Assembly: GCA_036725605.1 (NCBI GenBank)
Contig: DAIMDW010000050.1
Coordinates: 1-22,930, forward strand
Direction: 5' to 3'
DNA: 22,930 nucleotides
Source: CALBTQ01 sp036725605
Lineage (GTDB): Bacteria; Lernaellota; Lernaellaia; Lernaellales; Lernaellaceae
In this document: piece by piece, positions 8,148 through 14,425 of the stretch
Position numbering within the stretch: position 1 is the first letter of the stretch
Layout: each line of letters begins with the position of its first letter
The notes under the pieces: generated by a model
Databases searched by the model: none
The model's input: the letters and a program-made list of their open reading frames with translations, nothing else
Told to the model about the DNA's origin: nothing
Translations under genes and position numbers: made by a program

Positions 8148-9425
8148 TTACTGAATCCCAACATCTTTCACATCTATATCCAGATCGCCAACGCGAATAT
8201 TCCCAATCATCAGCTTATTGAGTAACGTCTTGAATAAAGACTGAAGGTTAGATTTTTTGTACTCGTTAGCTTGCAACCTTCGATCAAGAGATGCTAGAGC
8301 CCCAACTACATCTTCCTGCTCTCCTATCCTGTCTGGGAGCAGCACCTTGAAGTTGTTAAGCTTACTGGCACTAATATTCGATTGGCTCACCCCTTTCGAT
8401 GCCAGGGCCCGAACTCGATTCTGAACCTTACTCATATTTAGGTAGTAGTTTATGAAATCAGGAGATACGACAGCAGTATCCAGACGAAGGCGAATCAGAT
8501 AAGATGCAAATACCACTTTTCGATCAACGTGAAAAATAGCTGTCCGGCCAACTAGATCGTGGCTATTTGTTCGATTGAATAATAAATCTCCGTCCTCAAG
8601 ACGATATTTGCTAAAAGTGGCCGCGTTTAGATCTACATATTGTAAATTAGTAAGTTCTACTCTCCCATCGACTTGGCAATTCATTCTTAGGATGGGATAT
8701 GTCCCTTTTTTCTGTCCACGAACGGACAAGCCATAAAGAGAGCCCTCTAAAATTTGCGCAAACAACACCACATTCCAACTCTCGGGGATCTCGCCGATTT
8801 CGGTCATCTTGGTCTTTTCGCCGCGCAAACCATGCGTAAATACGTGTTGCATGGTGGACTTCTTGAGATCGCGAAGCGCCTGGATGATTTTGTCCTGCAA
8901 TTCGATCGCCCGTTGGAGCTTCAGCAACACTGCCGCGATTTTTTTTTGTTCGACAAGGGGGGGAAGAGGAATTTCGAATTCGCCCAAGCGCGACCGCGAT
9001 AGATTGGGAATGGTCGTTTTATTACCGGCCCCTTCATACACATTAAGCTGGGTCATCCCGGCCCATAGCCAATACATAACGAACAGCGGGTGAACATCGT
9101 CTCTTATCCGACGCAGGCGGTGGAGATGGTTCTGATAAAGACAATCGTTCCTTTCGCCTCGCCATATCGCGGTGCGACCAATGTCACCGCCCTCGCAAAC
9201 AAGAAGATCCTCTGTTTCCAGAGCCAACGCGGCAACTTCTTCAGCGCTAAAATCCATCTCGTCTAAATCATCAAGATTCAATCTACCCCAAAGAACGTTC
9301 GCCGTTCGGAGAAAAGGACGGCGTATATTCCCCCTCTGTTTTCGTCGCGACAGGGCTTTGCCCTGCTTGATGCTGAAAGACTCCCTGATCGTAGTTGTTT
9401 GCCATTGTGGAGGGAATTCGATCAC
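8148..9425 (-). CDS. hsdS: Type I restriction-modification specificity subunit (HsdS)
   Basis: The 425-residue protein has the two-half HsdS layout: target-recognition domain 1, a central conserved helical spacer (IPLPPLVEQKKIAAVLLKLQ, about 152-197), recognition domain 2 (DGDLLFNRTN region), and a distal conserved helix (IGEQEDVVGALASLDRRL, about 367-384, in a region extending to 407). It selects the bipartite DNA site for both methylation and cleavage. I chose the GTG start at 9423-9425 because AAGGAA lies about 8 bases upstream; a TTG start 39 bp further upstream has no comparable ribosome-binding site. The gene lies 110 bp after the NYN gene and 37 bp before the STAND gene. Both recognition domains look full length. 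Confidence 0.95.
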   Translation of the reverse strand: MIEFPPQWQTTTIRESFSIKQGKALSRRKQRGNIRRPFLRTANVLWGRLNLDDLDEMDFSAEEVAALALETEDLLVCEGGDIGRTAIWRGERNDCLYQNHLHRLRRIRDDVHPLFVMYWLWAGMTQLNVYEGAGNKTTIPNLSRSRLGEFEIPLPPLVEQKKIAAVLLKLQRAIELQDKIIQALRDLKKSTMQHVFTHGLRGEKTKMTEIGEIPESWNVVLFAQILEGSLYGLSVRGQKKGTYPILRMNCQVDGRVELTNLQYVDLNAATFSKYRLEDGDLLFNRTNSHDLVGRTAIFHVDRKVVFASYLIRLRLDTAVVSPDFINYYLNMSKVQNRVRALASKGVSQSNISASKLNNFKVLLPDRIGEQEDVVGALASLDRRLQANEYKKSNLQSLFKTLLNKLMIGNIRVGDLDIDVKDVGIQ

Positions 9426-9535
9426 GGTTGCTTTCCTTGAAAAACGTTTTCTTCGAAATGCCAAAAAAACAAGCTCGTTCCCTGCCGCGACGCGGCAAGT
9501 TCAGCCAGAGTTGGCGATACCGGTATCGTCTGCAT
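9426..9535. other. 110-bp spacer with two palindromes between the NYN gene and hsdS
   Basis: It contains a perfect 14-bp palindrome CGATACCGGTATCG (9515-9528) and a GC-rich hairpin TGCCGCG/CGCGGCA (9483-9497). On the minus strand the hairpin is followed about 13 bases later by a run of seven T. It is too separated for a standard terminator, but mRNA processing or partial termination is possible. The hsdS ribosome-binding site lies at about 9434-9440. Confidence 0.45.
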
Positions 9536-10210
9536 CTATGTAGTCCTTGTTTCCCTCACCCATTCCTCCGGACAATAAACGTGTTTGCCGCTGGGCAGGC
9601 GGACACGTCCGGGCAGTTGATGCCGGGCATACGATTCGGCGCTCAATGTGAACGAACCGGGGGCAATGCGAACGAGTTCGCGGTTCTTGCGATCGAACGG
9701 AAACGCAAAGATCAACCGCTTCCCCGAATAAAGCCGCTGAAACGCGCAAACAAGCGGCCGGAGGTCGGTATCGCCGCTGACCACTACGGCCACATCGAAC
9801 TCATTGCGCGCCGCGCCTTCGATGACAGCGCAGGCGATGGCAACATCCGTCTCTTTTTCCTCGTGAGTGACGAATTGTTGTCCCGAATAAGTATCCCAAG
9901 CATCCTTGCGTTTAAAGTTGCTCAGTTCCACCTTGACGCCCAAGGCCGTCAAGGCGCGCACATACGCCCTGTGACGACTTACCTTGCCCGGCGCTATCTT
10001 TCCGAGATGTTCGGCATACGCCGTGTAGTAACGGATGACGGATAAACGGGCGGCGGCTCCCACGAGGTCGAGGTGATCCGTGAAGAGACCGCCCAGATCC
10101 AACCATTTGACGGAAACGTCGCCGAGCACTTCCGCCGCGCTACAAAGCGAATGATAGAGATTGAAGCCGTCGACGAAGAAGGCGGCACGCTGAGGTTCCG
10201 GGAAGCTCAT
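9536..10210 (-). CDS. NYN-domain (PIN-like, LabA/DUF88-type) putative RNase
   Basis: The 224-residue protein shows the acidic constellation of NYN/PIN-like ribonucleases: FFVDGFNLY with D14, ETDVAIA with D122, and VVSGDTDLRPLV with D147 and D149. These would bind the catalytic metal, so an endoribonuclease role is the family expectation; the RNA target is unknown. The start is ATG 10208-10210, preceded by GGGAGG five bases upstream; a longer frame reaching 10,288 lacks a site and would run through a terminator hairpin. It lies between hsdM and hsdS, an unusual position that splits the methyltransferase genes. It has its own likely promoter (10,322-10,349) and a structured leader. By analogy with RNase toxins it could be a backup effector if restriction fails, which is inference only. 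Confidence 0.88.
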   Translation of the reverse strand: MSFPEPQRAAFFVDGFNLYHSLCSAAEVLGDVSVKWLDLGGLFTDHLDLVGAAARLSVIRYYTAYAEHLGKIAPGKVSRHRAYVRALTALGVKVELSNFKRKDAWDTYSGQQFVTHEEKETDVAIACAVIEGAARNEFDVAVVVSGDTDLRPLVCAFQRLYSGKRLIFAFPFDRKNRELVRIAPGSFTLSAESYARHQLPGRVRLPSGKHVYCPEEWVRETRTT

Positions 10211-10232
10211 CCCGGCCTCCCGAAGTTCGCGA

Positions 10233-10265
10233 CCAAAAAGAAACCCGCGGGCCGGAACCCGCGGG
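10233..10265 (-). terminator. Strong intrinsic terminator in the leader of the NYN gene
   Basis: On the minus strand CCCGCGGG, loop TTCCGG, CCCGCGGG (10,244-10,265) is directly followed by TTTCTTTTT (10,235-10,243). This is a textbook rho-independent terminator with an 8-bp GC stem. It ends about 22 bases before the NYN start codon and downstream of the promoter at 10,322-10,349, so it may act as an attenuator rather than only as the end of hsdM transcription. Confidence 0.8.
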
Positions 10266-10268
10266 GGA

Positions 10269-10306
10269 CCATGTGGCCCCGAATCCAAGTCCGGGGACCG
10301 ACATGG
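10269..10306 (-). promoter_or_regulatory. Upstream hairpin of the NYN leader (possible attenuator partner)
   Basis: CCATGT and ACATGG form the outer stem, with CCCCG and CGGGG inside it and a 10-base loop. On the minus strand the 3' CGGGG of this hairpin could instead pair with the CCCCCG that begins the terminator stem at 10,262-10,267. The two folds would compete, which resembles attenuation or riboregulator logic. No known riboswitch class was recognised. Confidence 0.45.
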
Positions 10307-10321
10307 GGATGATCCATATTT

Positions 10322-10349
10322 AATATATCATACCCGGATACGGCGTCAA
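10322..10349 (-). promoter_or_regulatory. Sigma-70-like promoter for the NYN-hsdS-STAND-hsdR unit
   Basis: Minus strand TTGACG (10,344-10,349), a 16-base spacer, then TATATT (10,322-10,327). The predicted start, near 10,315, would give a leader of about 105 bases that includes both hairpins. It allows the downstream genes to be transcribed separately from hsdM. Confidence 0.6.
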
Positions 10350-10354
10350 CGGCC

Positions 10355-10378
10355 AAAAAACTCCTTGTTCGAGCGGAG
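10355..10378 (-). terminator. Weak possible terminator after hsdM
   Basis: CTCC and GGAG (10,361-10,378) form a short stem on the minus strand with a 10-base loop, followed by six T (10,355-10,360). It lies immediately after the hsdM stop codon. The four-pair stem makes it weak. Confidence 0.35.
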
Positions 10379-10385
10379 CCCGCTT

Positions 10386-12212
10386 TCATTTTCGATCGAA
10401 CCCCATTTGCGCAAAGATCTCCTTCAAGTCGGCATCGACTTTCTTGGCTTGCTCTTCCAAGCCTTGCGCGCCCCACAGTTCTTCCAGGATCTCCGGTATC
10501 GGCCGGTATTCTTCCCGTTCGCTCGTATCCACGTAGCGGGAAGGAGAAAGGTTGTAGTCGTTTTCGGCGGCTTGATCGTTGGTGACGACTTCGACGAAAC
10601 GCTCGACCGAGCGCCCCGCGATGAAAGCTTGGACGATCTTCCCGATACTTTCGTCAGGAATGTAATTCTTGGGACTCCCCTTCTTGAACTCCCGTCCGGC
10701 GTTTATCAGCACGATTTTGCCCCGTCGTTGGGGCAACTTGTTGCGGTTGAGCAGGACGACGATTCCGGCCGCGGAAGTGTTGTAGAAAAGGTTGTCGGGC
10801 AGCAAAACGACGCCTTCGATCAGGTCATGGTCGACGAACCATTTTCGAATTTTCTTTTCCCTGTCCTCGTTGCGGCTCCCGCTGCCCCGGGTTACGGCGC
10901 CGGTATCCAAGACCACGGCCGCCCGGCCGGCGGCCTTGAGGGACGTCAACGTATGCTGCAACCAAGCCCAGTCGGCCTTCCCGGACGTAATCCCGCCATG
11001 CTCCTCAAAACGCCCGAAGTCGTCCTTTGCATAGGTGAAAGAATCGAACGGCTGGTTCCACATGGGATTGCTGACCACGATATCGAAGGTCCGCAACCGT
11101 CCGTCGCCGGAGCGAAATTTGGGGTTGGTCATGGAGTTGCCCCGGACGATCTCGCCGTCCATATCGTGAATGACCATATTCATCCTGGCGATGGCATAGC
11201 TCGCCCCCATAAGTTCCTGCCCGTATAACTTAAGGGGGCGACCGACCTTCAAATCGCGCTCCATGAGGGCCAGCTCGCACTTGATCAACAACCCCGCCGA
11301 CCCGCATGCATAGTCATAAACCTCTTCCCCCTGGGCCGGGCGAAGCATATAGGCCATAAGCCACCCCACTTCCGTGGGCGTGAAGAACTCTCCGGCGCTC
11401 TGTCCCTGCCCTTCCGCGAATTTTCGGAGAAGGTACTCATAGCACCTGCCCAGGAAATCCGGTTCGACGTCGTATAGACCCAAACGATAGCGGGGATCGG
11501 AGAGCGCCTCGATGATGCCGGCCAAGGCGGTATCGCTGATCTCTCTTTCGCCGTTTCGGGTTTCGTTGAAATCGACCACGTCGATGACGCCGCCGAGATC
11601 CTTGTTCCGATCCCCGGCGTTGGCTTTGACAATGGCGCGCATTGTGGTCGTGAGCTGCTCGCCGAGGGATTTCGGTTTTCGCGCCTTAGACCAAGCGAAC
11701 TGCTCGCGGCCGCTGACCACGGACCAACGAGCTTCGGGAGGAATATAAAAACGAACCAAGCTTTTATCGGCCTCCACGATGGAGAGCGCGGTCTCCCGAT
11801 CGCCGTAGGATTCGGCGAGGCGATCGAGCTCGTCTTCAAAAACATCGGAAAGACGTTTTACGAAAACCAGGGGAAGAATGTAATCCTTGAACTTGGGAGC
11901 ATCCTTCTCTCCCCTGATCGAACAGGCAGCCGTCCAAAGCATCTGTTCCATGGCCTTGGTCGTGAGAACGTCGTCCTTCGACATCCGTCGCCGCTTGCGG
12001 CCGTTGAGGGCGCCGGACTCGCCGCCGAAACCCACCTCGGATATCAGGTCGGAAATCGCTTTTTGGGCCTGGCCGCGAGGAATACTGCGGCCGTTTTCCC
12101 AACGGTTCAGGGTGGAAAAAGCCACGCCCAGTCGGGCGGCAAGTTCTTCCTGGCTCAGATCGAGCTTGCTTCTCAACTGCTTTAAAATCTCCGGTATTTC
12201 TTTATCGTCCAT
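10386..12212 (-). CDS. hsdM: Type I DNA methyltransferase subunit (HsdM) with N-terminal XRE-type HTH
   Basis: The 608-residue protein starts with a helix-turn-helix (residues about 6-50; LSQEELAARLG then STLNRWENG). It continues into the HsdM helical domain (about 78-230) and the N6-adenine methyltransferase domain. Visible methylase features, numbered from the chosen start, are GEFFTPTEV (215-223), the SAM motif DYACGSAG (241-248) and the catalytic motif NPMW (323-326), a variant of NPPY/F. ATG 12,210-12,212 is preceded by GAGGGG six bases upstream. It methylates host DNA with HsdS and is needed for restriction. The HTH could make HsdM its own transcription regulator, acting at the palindrome at 12,240-12,253. 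It is transcribed away from the SNase-like gene. Confidence 0.93.
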   Translation of the reverse strand: MDDKEIPEILKQLRSKLDLSQEELAARLGVAFSTLNRWENGRSIPRGQAQKAISDLISEVGFGGESGALNGRKRRRMSKDDVLTTKAMEQMLWTAACSIRGEKDAPKFKDYILPLVFVKRLSDVFEDELDRLAESYGDRETALSIVEADKSLVRFYIPPEARWSVVSGREQFAWSKARKPKSLGEQLTTTMRAIVKANAGDRNKDLGGVIDVVDFNETRNGEREISDTALAGIIEALSDPRYRLGLYDVEPDFLGRCYEYLLRKFAEGQGQSAGEFFTPTEVGWLMAYMLRPAQGEEVYDYACGSAGLLIKCELALMERDLKVGRPLKLYGQELMGASYAIARMNMVIHDMDGEIVRGNSMTNPKFRSGDGRLRTFDIVVSNPMWNQPFDSFTYAKDDFGRFEEHGGITSGKADWAWLQHTLTSLKAAGRAAVVLDTGAVTRGSGSRNEDREKKIRKWFVDHDLIEGVVLLPDNLFYNTSAAGIVVLLNRNKLPQRRGKIVLINAGREFKKGSPKNYIPDESIGKIVQAFIAGRSVERFVEVVTNDQAAENDYNLSPSRYVDTSEREEYRPIPEILEELWGAQGLEEQAKKVDADLKEIFAQMGFDRK

Positions 12213-12233
12213 GGCGGTCCCCTCAATTTCTGA

Positions 12234-12268
12234 TGTTATAATGCTATAGCATTTATAGCTTATGTCAA
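12234..12268 (-). promoter_or_regulatory. Probable hsdM promoter
   Basis: A consensus TTGACA occurs at 12,263-12,268 on the minus strand. The -10 is not clean: CATTAT at 12,238-12,243 (19-base spacing) is the best near-spaced choice, and it overlaps the palindrome. TATAAC lies further on. A poor -10 with an operator on top suggests a regulated promoter. Confidence 0.45.
12240..12259. promoter_or_regulatory. Palindromic operator between hsdM and the SNase-like gene
   Basis: AATGCTATAGCATT (12,240-12,253) is a perfect 14-bp palindrome. It overlaps a second inverted repeat, GCTATA-N5-TATAGC (12,243-12,259). It lies just downstream of a TTGACA -35 element for hsdM, where a bound HTH protein would block RNA polymerase. 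The N-terminal XRE domain of HsdM is the obvious candidate ligand. Confidence 0.6.
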
Positions 12269-12270
12269 GC

Positions 12271-12299
12271 TTGATTTTGGGGGATTTTTCGGATATATT
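12271..12299 (+). promoter_or_regulatory. Promoter of the SNase-like gene
   Basis: TTGATT (12,271-12,276), a 17-base spacer, then TATATT (12,294-12,299). It is divergent from the hsdM promoter, and the two -35 elements are only two bases apart. The predicted start is near 12,306, about 34 bases before the ATG. Confidence 0.55.
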
Positions 12300-12339
12300 A
12301 TCGGTGAAGAAACAGAAAACCGTAACCGGGAGGGCAACC

Positions 12340-12609
12340 ATGCCTCGAAAAGAACGCGTTACCAGGGTGATAGACGGCGATACCTTCATGACGGCCGGCC
12401 GTAAGAATCCGGTGCGGCTGGCGAACGTCGATACGCCGGAAAAGCGACAACCGGGATATCAAGCGGCCAAACAAACCCTATCAAACTTGATTCAGGGAGA
12501 AACGGTGACCATCGATACCAAGGCCAGGGATATTTATGGAAGGGCCGTGGCCAACGTGAAAATCGGCAATCGATCGGTCAATGCGGCCATGAAAAAGCAT
12601 GGCAAATAA
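12340..12609 (+). CDS. Small staphylococcal-nuclease-like (thermonuclease) protein
   Basis: The 89-residue protein keeps the SNase core: VIDGDTF (10-16), VRLANVDTPE with R26, D31 and E34, and DIYGRAVANV with R68. These correspond to the catalytic Arg35, Asp40, Glu43 and Arg87 of S. aureus nuclease. It ends right after the AAMKKHGK helix, shorter than typical family members, and has no signal peptide, so it is probably cytoplasmic. ATG 12,340 has GGGAGG six bases upstream; an in-frame ATG at 12,262 lies upstream of the promoter and has no site. It is the only plus-strand gene of the island, divergent from hsdM. Expected activity is Ca-dependent cleavage of DNA or RNA, if the short fold is stable. 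Confidence 0.82.
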   Translation: MPRKERVTRVIDGDTFMTAGRKNPVRLANVDTPEKRQPGYQAAKQTLSNLIQGETVTIDTKARDIYGRAVANVKIGNRSVNAAMKKHGK

Positions 12610-12726
12610 CAAAGCGGTCAAACCGAGGAAAGAAGGAGGGCGGCACCGAGGCGGAGTAAACCTCCTTTGTGAGATCAAATATTCGGGGGAGGGAAGCAGA
12701 GAGCATGGAGCATAGGGCATTTTCAG
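12610..12726. other. Intergenic 3' of the SNase-like gene
   Basis: AAGGAGG and CCTCCTT (about 12,632-12,668) can pair across a 21-base loop, and TTTG follows. This is a weak terminator candidate at best. No gene is supported here. Confidence 0.35.
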
Positions 12727-12799
12727 CCCCTGAACCCCGAACCCTGAACCCTCTCTTACCCCCTTTCCCGATTCTTCCCCCGTCAGAGCAATCAGGTAC
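12727..12799 (-). repeat. Right copy of the island-bracketing inverted repeat
   Basis: Read on the minus strand, it begins TACCTGATTGCTCTGA, continues through GGGAAAGGGGGTAAGAGA, and ends in three heptads, GGGTTCA, GGGTTCG, GGGTTCA. It matches 100-184 in order and sequence but is inverted and two heptads shorter. Together the copies enclose about 12.5 kb. Confidence 0.75.
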
Positions 12800-12805
12800 A
12801 GAAAC

Positions 12806-12820
12806 GGGTTCGGGGTTCAG
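12806..12820 (+). repeat. GGGTTCG heptad patch
   Basis: GGGTTCGGGGTTCAG is two units of the same heptad in plus orientation, outside the right inverted-repeat arm. It mirrors the patch at 57-72 outside the left arm. Confidence 0.55.
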
Positions 12821-12901
12821 AAGACAAAGAGGCTAGGAGACAGCATCCCCTCCAGCTCCTCTATCTGTGAAATCCGTGGACAATCCCCGGGAGTCGAGGA
12901 T

Positions 12902-13657
12902 TTAGAAAAGCACGCCCAGGCCGAACATGATGCCCCGGAGCTGGGCGTCCAGGGCGCTGTCGTTGCGGCCGCCGCTGAACCGGTAGCCGACCGTCCGGTA
13001 ACCGGCTCGGGCGGCCAGGTAATCGGTGATCTCGTACTGGATCTGAAAGTACAGCTCGTAAATCAGGTCCGAGTCTCCGCCGCCGCCGATGGCCAGGGTC
13101 GGATTGAGCACCAGGCCGGGGAGGGTCTTGGGGAAGAGGGTAATGCAGGGCCGGACGACGAAGATGGGATCGATCACGTCGCTTTTCCGGGTGGCGCTGC
13201 CCCCTCCGGTCAATTCCAGTTCGTTCTTCAGATGCAGGGTTCTCACTCCCAGGAGGAGATCGAACGTCTGCTGCTTGGCCCACCCCTCGATCCGGTACCC
13301 CAGGGCCGCCTCGCCCAGGATCATGTCGATATTGAAGGTCCCGCCCCGGGGCTGGTCCTCCACCTTCATCTTGTCGGTGCGCAGCGAGTAGTAGTCCACC
13401 TGGGTCCAGAAAAGAAAGTCGTCGTACTCGACGATGCCGAGCACCGAACCGGCGAGTTTGGCGGCGGCGAGGAAATCGCTGGTCGACCTGTCGAAATCGA
13501 CCTTGTAGCCGTTGACGGTGGCGTCTCCCGACAGTCCCAACAACCATATATAGGGGGTGATCTCGACGCTCCACTCCCGCGGTTCGGCCCCCGGCGACGC
13601 CGGCGCCAGGGCCAGGAGGATCGCCGCCGCAACCAACGTAACTGTCGTGCCGCGCAT
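12902..13657 (-). CDS. Outer-membrane beta-barrel protein
   Basis: The 251-residue protein has a clear signal peptide (MRGTTVTLVAAAILLALAP, likely cut near residue 23). Alternating aromatic/polar strands follow (WSVEITPYIWLLGL, DDFLFWTQVDYYSL, TFDLLLGVRTL, IYELYFQIQYEI, GIMFGLGVLF). It ends in phenylalanine, as outer-membrane barrels recognised by the BAM machinery usually do. No enzymatic motif is visible; transport or structure is possible. AAGGAAAG precedes the ATG, and a promoter lies at 13,688-13,716. It is the first host-like gene to the right of the island and is divergent from the cNMP-domain gene. Confidence 0.85.
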   Translation of the reverse strand: MRGTTVTLVAAAILLALAPASPGAEPREWSVEITPYIWLLGLSGDATVNGYKVDFDRSTSDFLAAAKLAGSVLGIVEYDDFLFWTQVDYYSLRTDKMKVEDQPRGGTFNIDMILGEAALGYRIEGWAKQQTFDLLLGVRTLHLKNELELTGGGSATRKSDVIDPIFVVRPCITLFPKTLPGLVLNPTLAIGGGGDSDLIYELYFQIQYEITDYLAARAGYRTVGYRFSGGRNDSALDAQLRGIMFGLGVLF

Positions 13658-13687
13658 ACCTTTCCTTCGGTTCCGGTTGACCCGCCA

Positions 13688-13716
13688 ATTATGGGACGAG
13701 GAAACGCATTTCGCAA
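13688..13716 (-). promoter_or_regulatory. Promoter of the outer-membrane protein gene
   Basis: Minus strand TTGCGA (13,711-13,716), a 17-base spacer, then CATAAT (13,688-13,693). The predicted start, near 13,681, leaves a leader of about 24 bases before the ATG. Confidence 0.5.
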
Positions 13717-13842
13717 ACCGAATAACTTCTCACGGCTCGCATCGGGGAACGGCTCGAGCTGACCTTCCCCGGCGGCGGCGGGTCCGAAGGCAAACTCTGA
13801 GTGTCGCCGGCTCGCGGCCGGAAAACATTAAAGATTCCGGTT

Positions 13843-13857
13843 TCACGCGCGGCGTGA
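13843..13857. promoter_or_regulatory. Inverted repeat upstream of the cNMP-domain gene
   Basis: TCACGC-GCG-GCGTGA is a perfect inverted repeat 43 bases before the start codon. It could be an operator or a hairpin. It does not match the CRP consensus arrangement. Confidence 0.35.
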
Positions 13858-13899
13858 GATAAAGTATCAGGCATACAGCCGTCAATCGGAGGAACCGAG

Positions 13900-14328
13900 A
13901 TGGACATTGCTCAACATCCCTTCATCTCCCGGTTCAGTCCCAAGGGCCGGACGCGCCTGGTCTCGGAAGCCCAGGTCGTCGACCTCCCCGCCGGGAAAGT
14001 TCTCTTCCGGGAGGAAGACCCCGCCGATTCCCTCTGCCTGGTTCTGGAGGGGACCGTGGAGATATTCAAGACGCCGGCGCCGGACCGGGTGGAGACCCTC
14101 TCCCGGATGGGGCCGGGGGAATTCTTCGGAGAAATGGGGGTCCTGGACGAGGCGCCCCGCAGCGCCGGGGCCAGGGCGGCGGAGGATTCGGTTATCGCCC
14201 TGGTTCCCGCCAAGGTTTTCCAGTACGTTCTGCGCGAAGAACCCAGCGCCGTCGCCCTGGAAGTAGTGGGAAGGATGTCGCAGCGCCTGCGCGAGGCCAA
14301 CATCCGCCTGATGAAGAAAATCACCTAA
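13900..14328 (+). CDS. Cyclic-nucleotide-binding-domain protein
   Basis: The 142-residue protein is essentially one CRP/PKA-type cNMP-binding domain. The phosphate-binding cassette reads GEFFGEMGVLDEAPRSAGARA-like across residues 73-92, with the expected Glu (G-E78) and Arg (R87). A beta-roll precedes it and a helical tail (EVVGRMSQRLREANIRLMKK) follows. No helix-turn-helix or enzymatic domain is present, so it is not a CRP regulator and may act as a stand-alone nucleotide sensor or partner subunit. GGAGG lies nine bases before the ATG. The next gene is 97 bp downstream on the same strand; co-transcription is possible but not shown. Confidence 0.9.
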   Translation: MDIAQHPFISRFSPKGRTRLVSEAQVVDLPAGKVLFREEDPADSLCLVLEGTVEIFKTPAPDRVETLSRMGPGEFFGEMGVLDEAPRSAGARAAEDSVIALVPAKVFQYVLREEPSAVALEVVGRMSQRLREANIRLMKKIT

Positions 14329-14425
14329 CGAGAACTCACCGGATAGGGCGCGGAGGCCCGGAGCAGCCGGAGGGGGAAAGGGTCGGCGCGAAGACAGCGA
14401 CGATCCTCGGCATAAGGAGCTTACG

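Larger units (their letters stand above)
100..12799. other. Low-GC accessory (defence) island
   Basis: Everything between the two inverted repeat copies is visibly less GC-rich than the flanking DNA. The STAND gene and the distal part of hsdS are the most AT-rich, while hsdR, hsdM and the NYN gene are intermediate. The content is a type I restriction-modification locus with accessory nucleases. No integrase, transposase, tRNA or target-site duplication was found. Horizontal origin is inferred from composition and content; the mobility mechanism is unknown. Confidence 0.6.

Noticed and set aside
9426..9464. TTG start for HsdS at 9,464
   Set aside because: No good ribosome-binding site precedes it, whereas the GTG at 9,425 has AAGGAA at proper distance.
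12262..12339. Upstream ATG start for the SNase-like gene
   Set aside because: It would lie ahead of the promoter -35 element, lacks a ribosome-binding site, and adds no domain sequence.
232..12686. GAGATCAA...TTCGG at 232-247 and 12,671-12,686 as attachment-site direct repeats
   Set aside because: The match is short and interrupted, internal to the inverted repeats, and no integrase or tRNA accompanies it.
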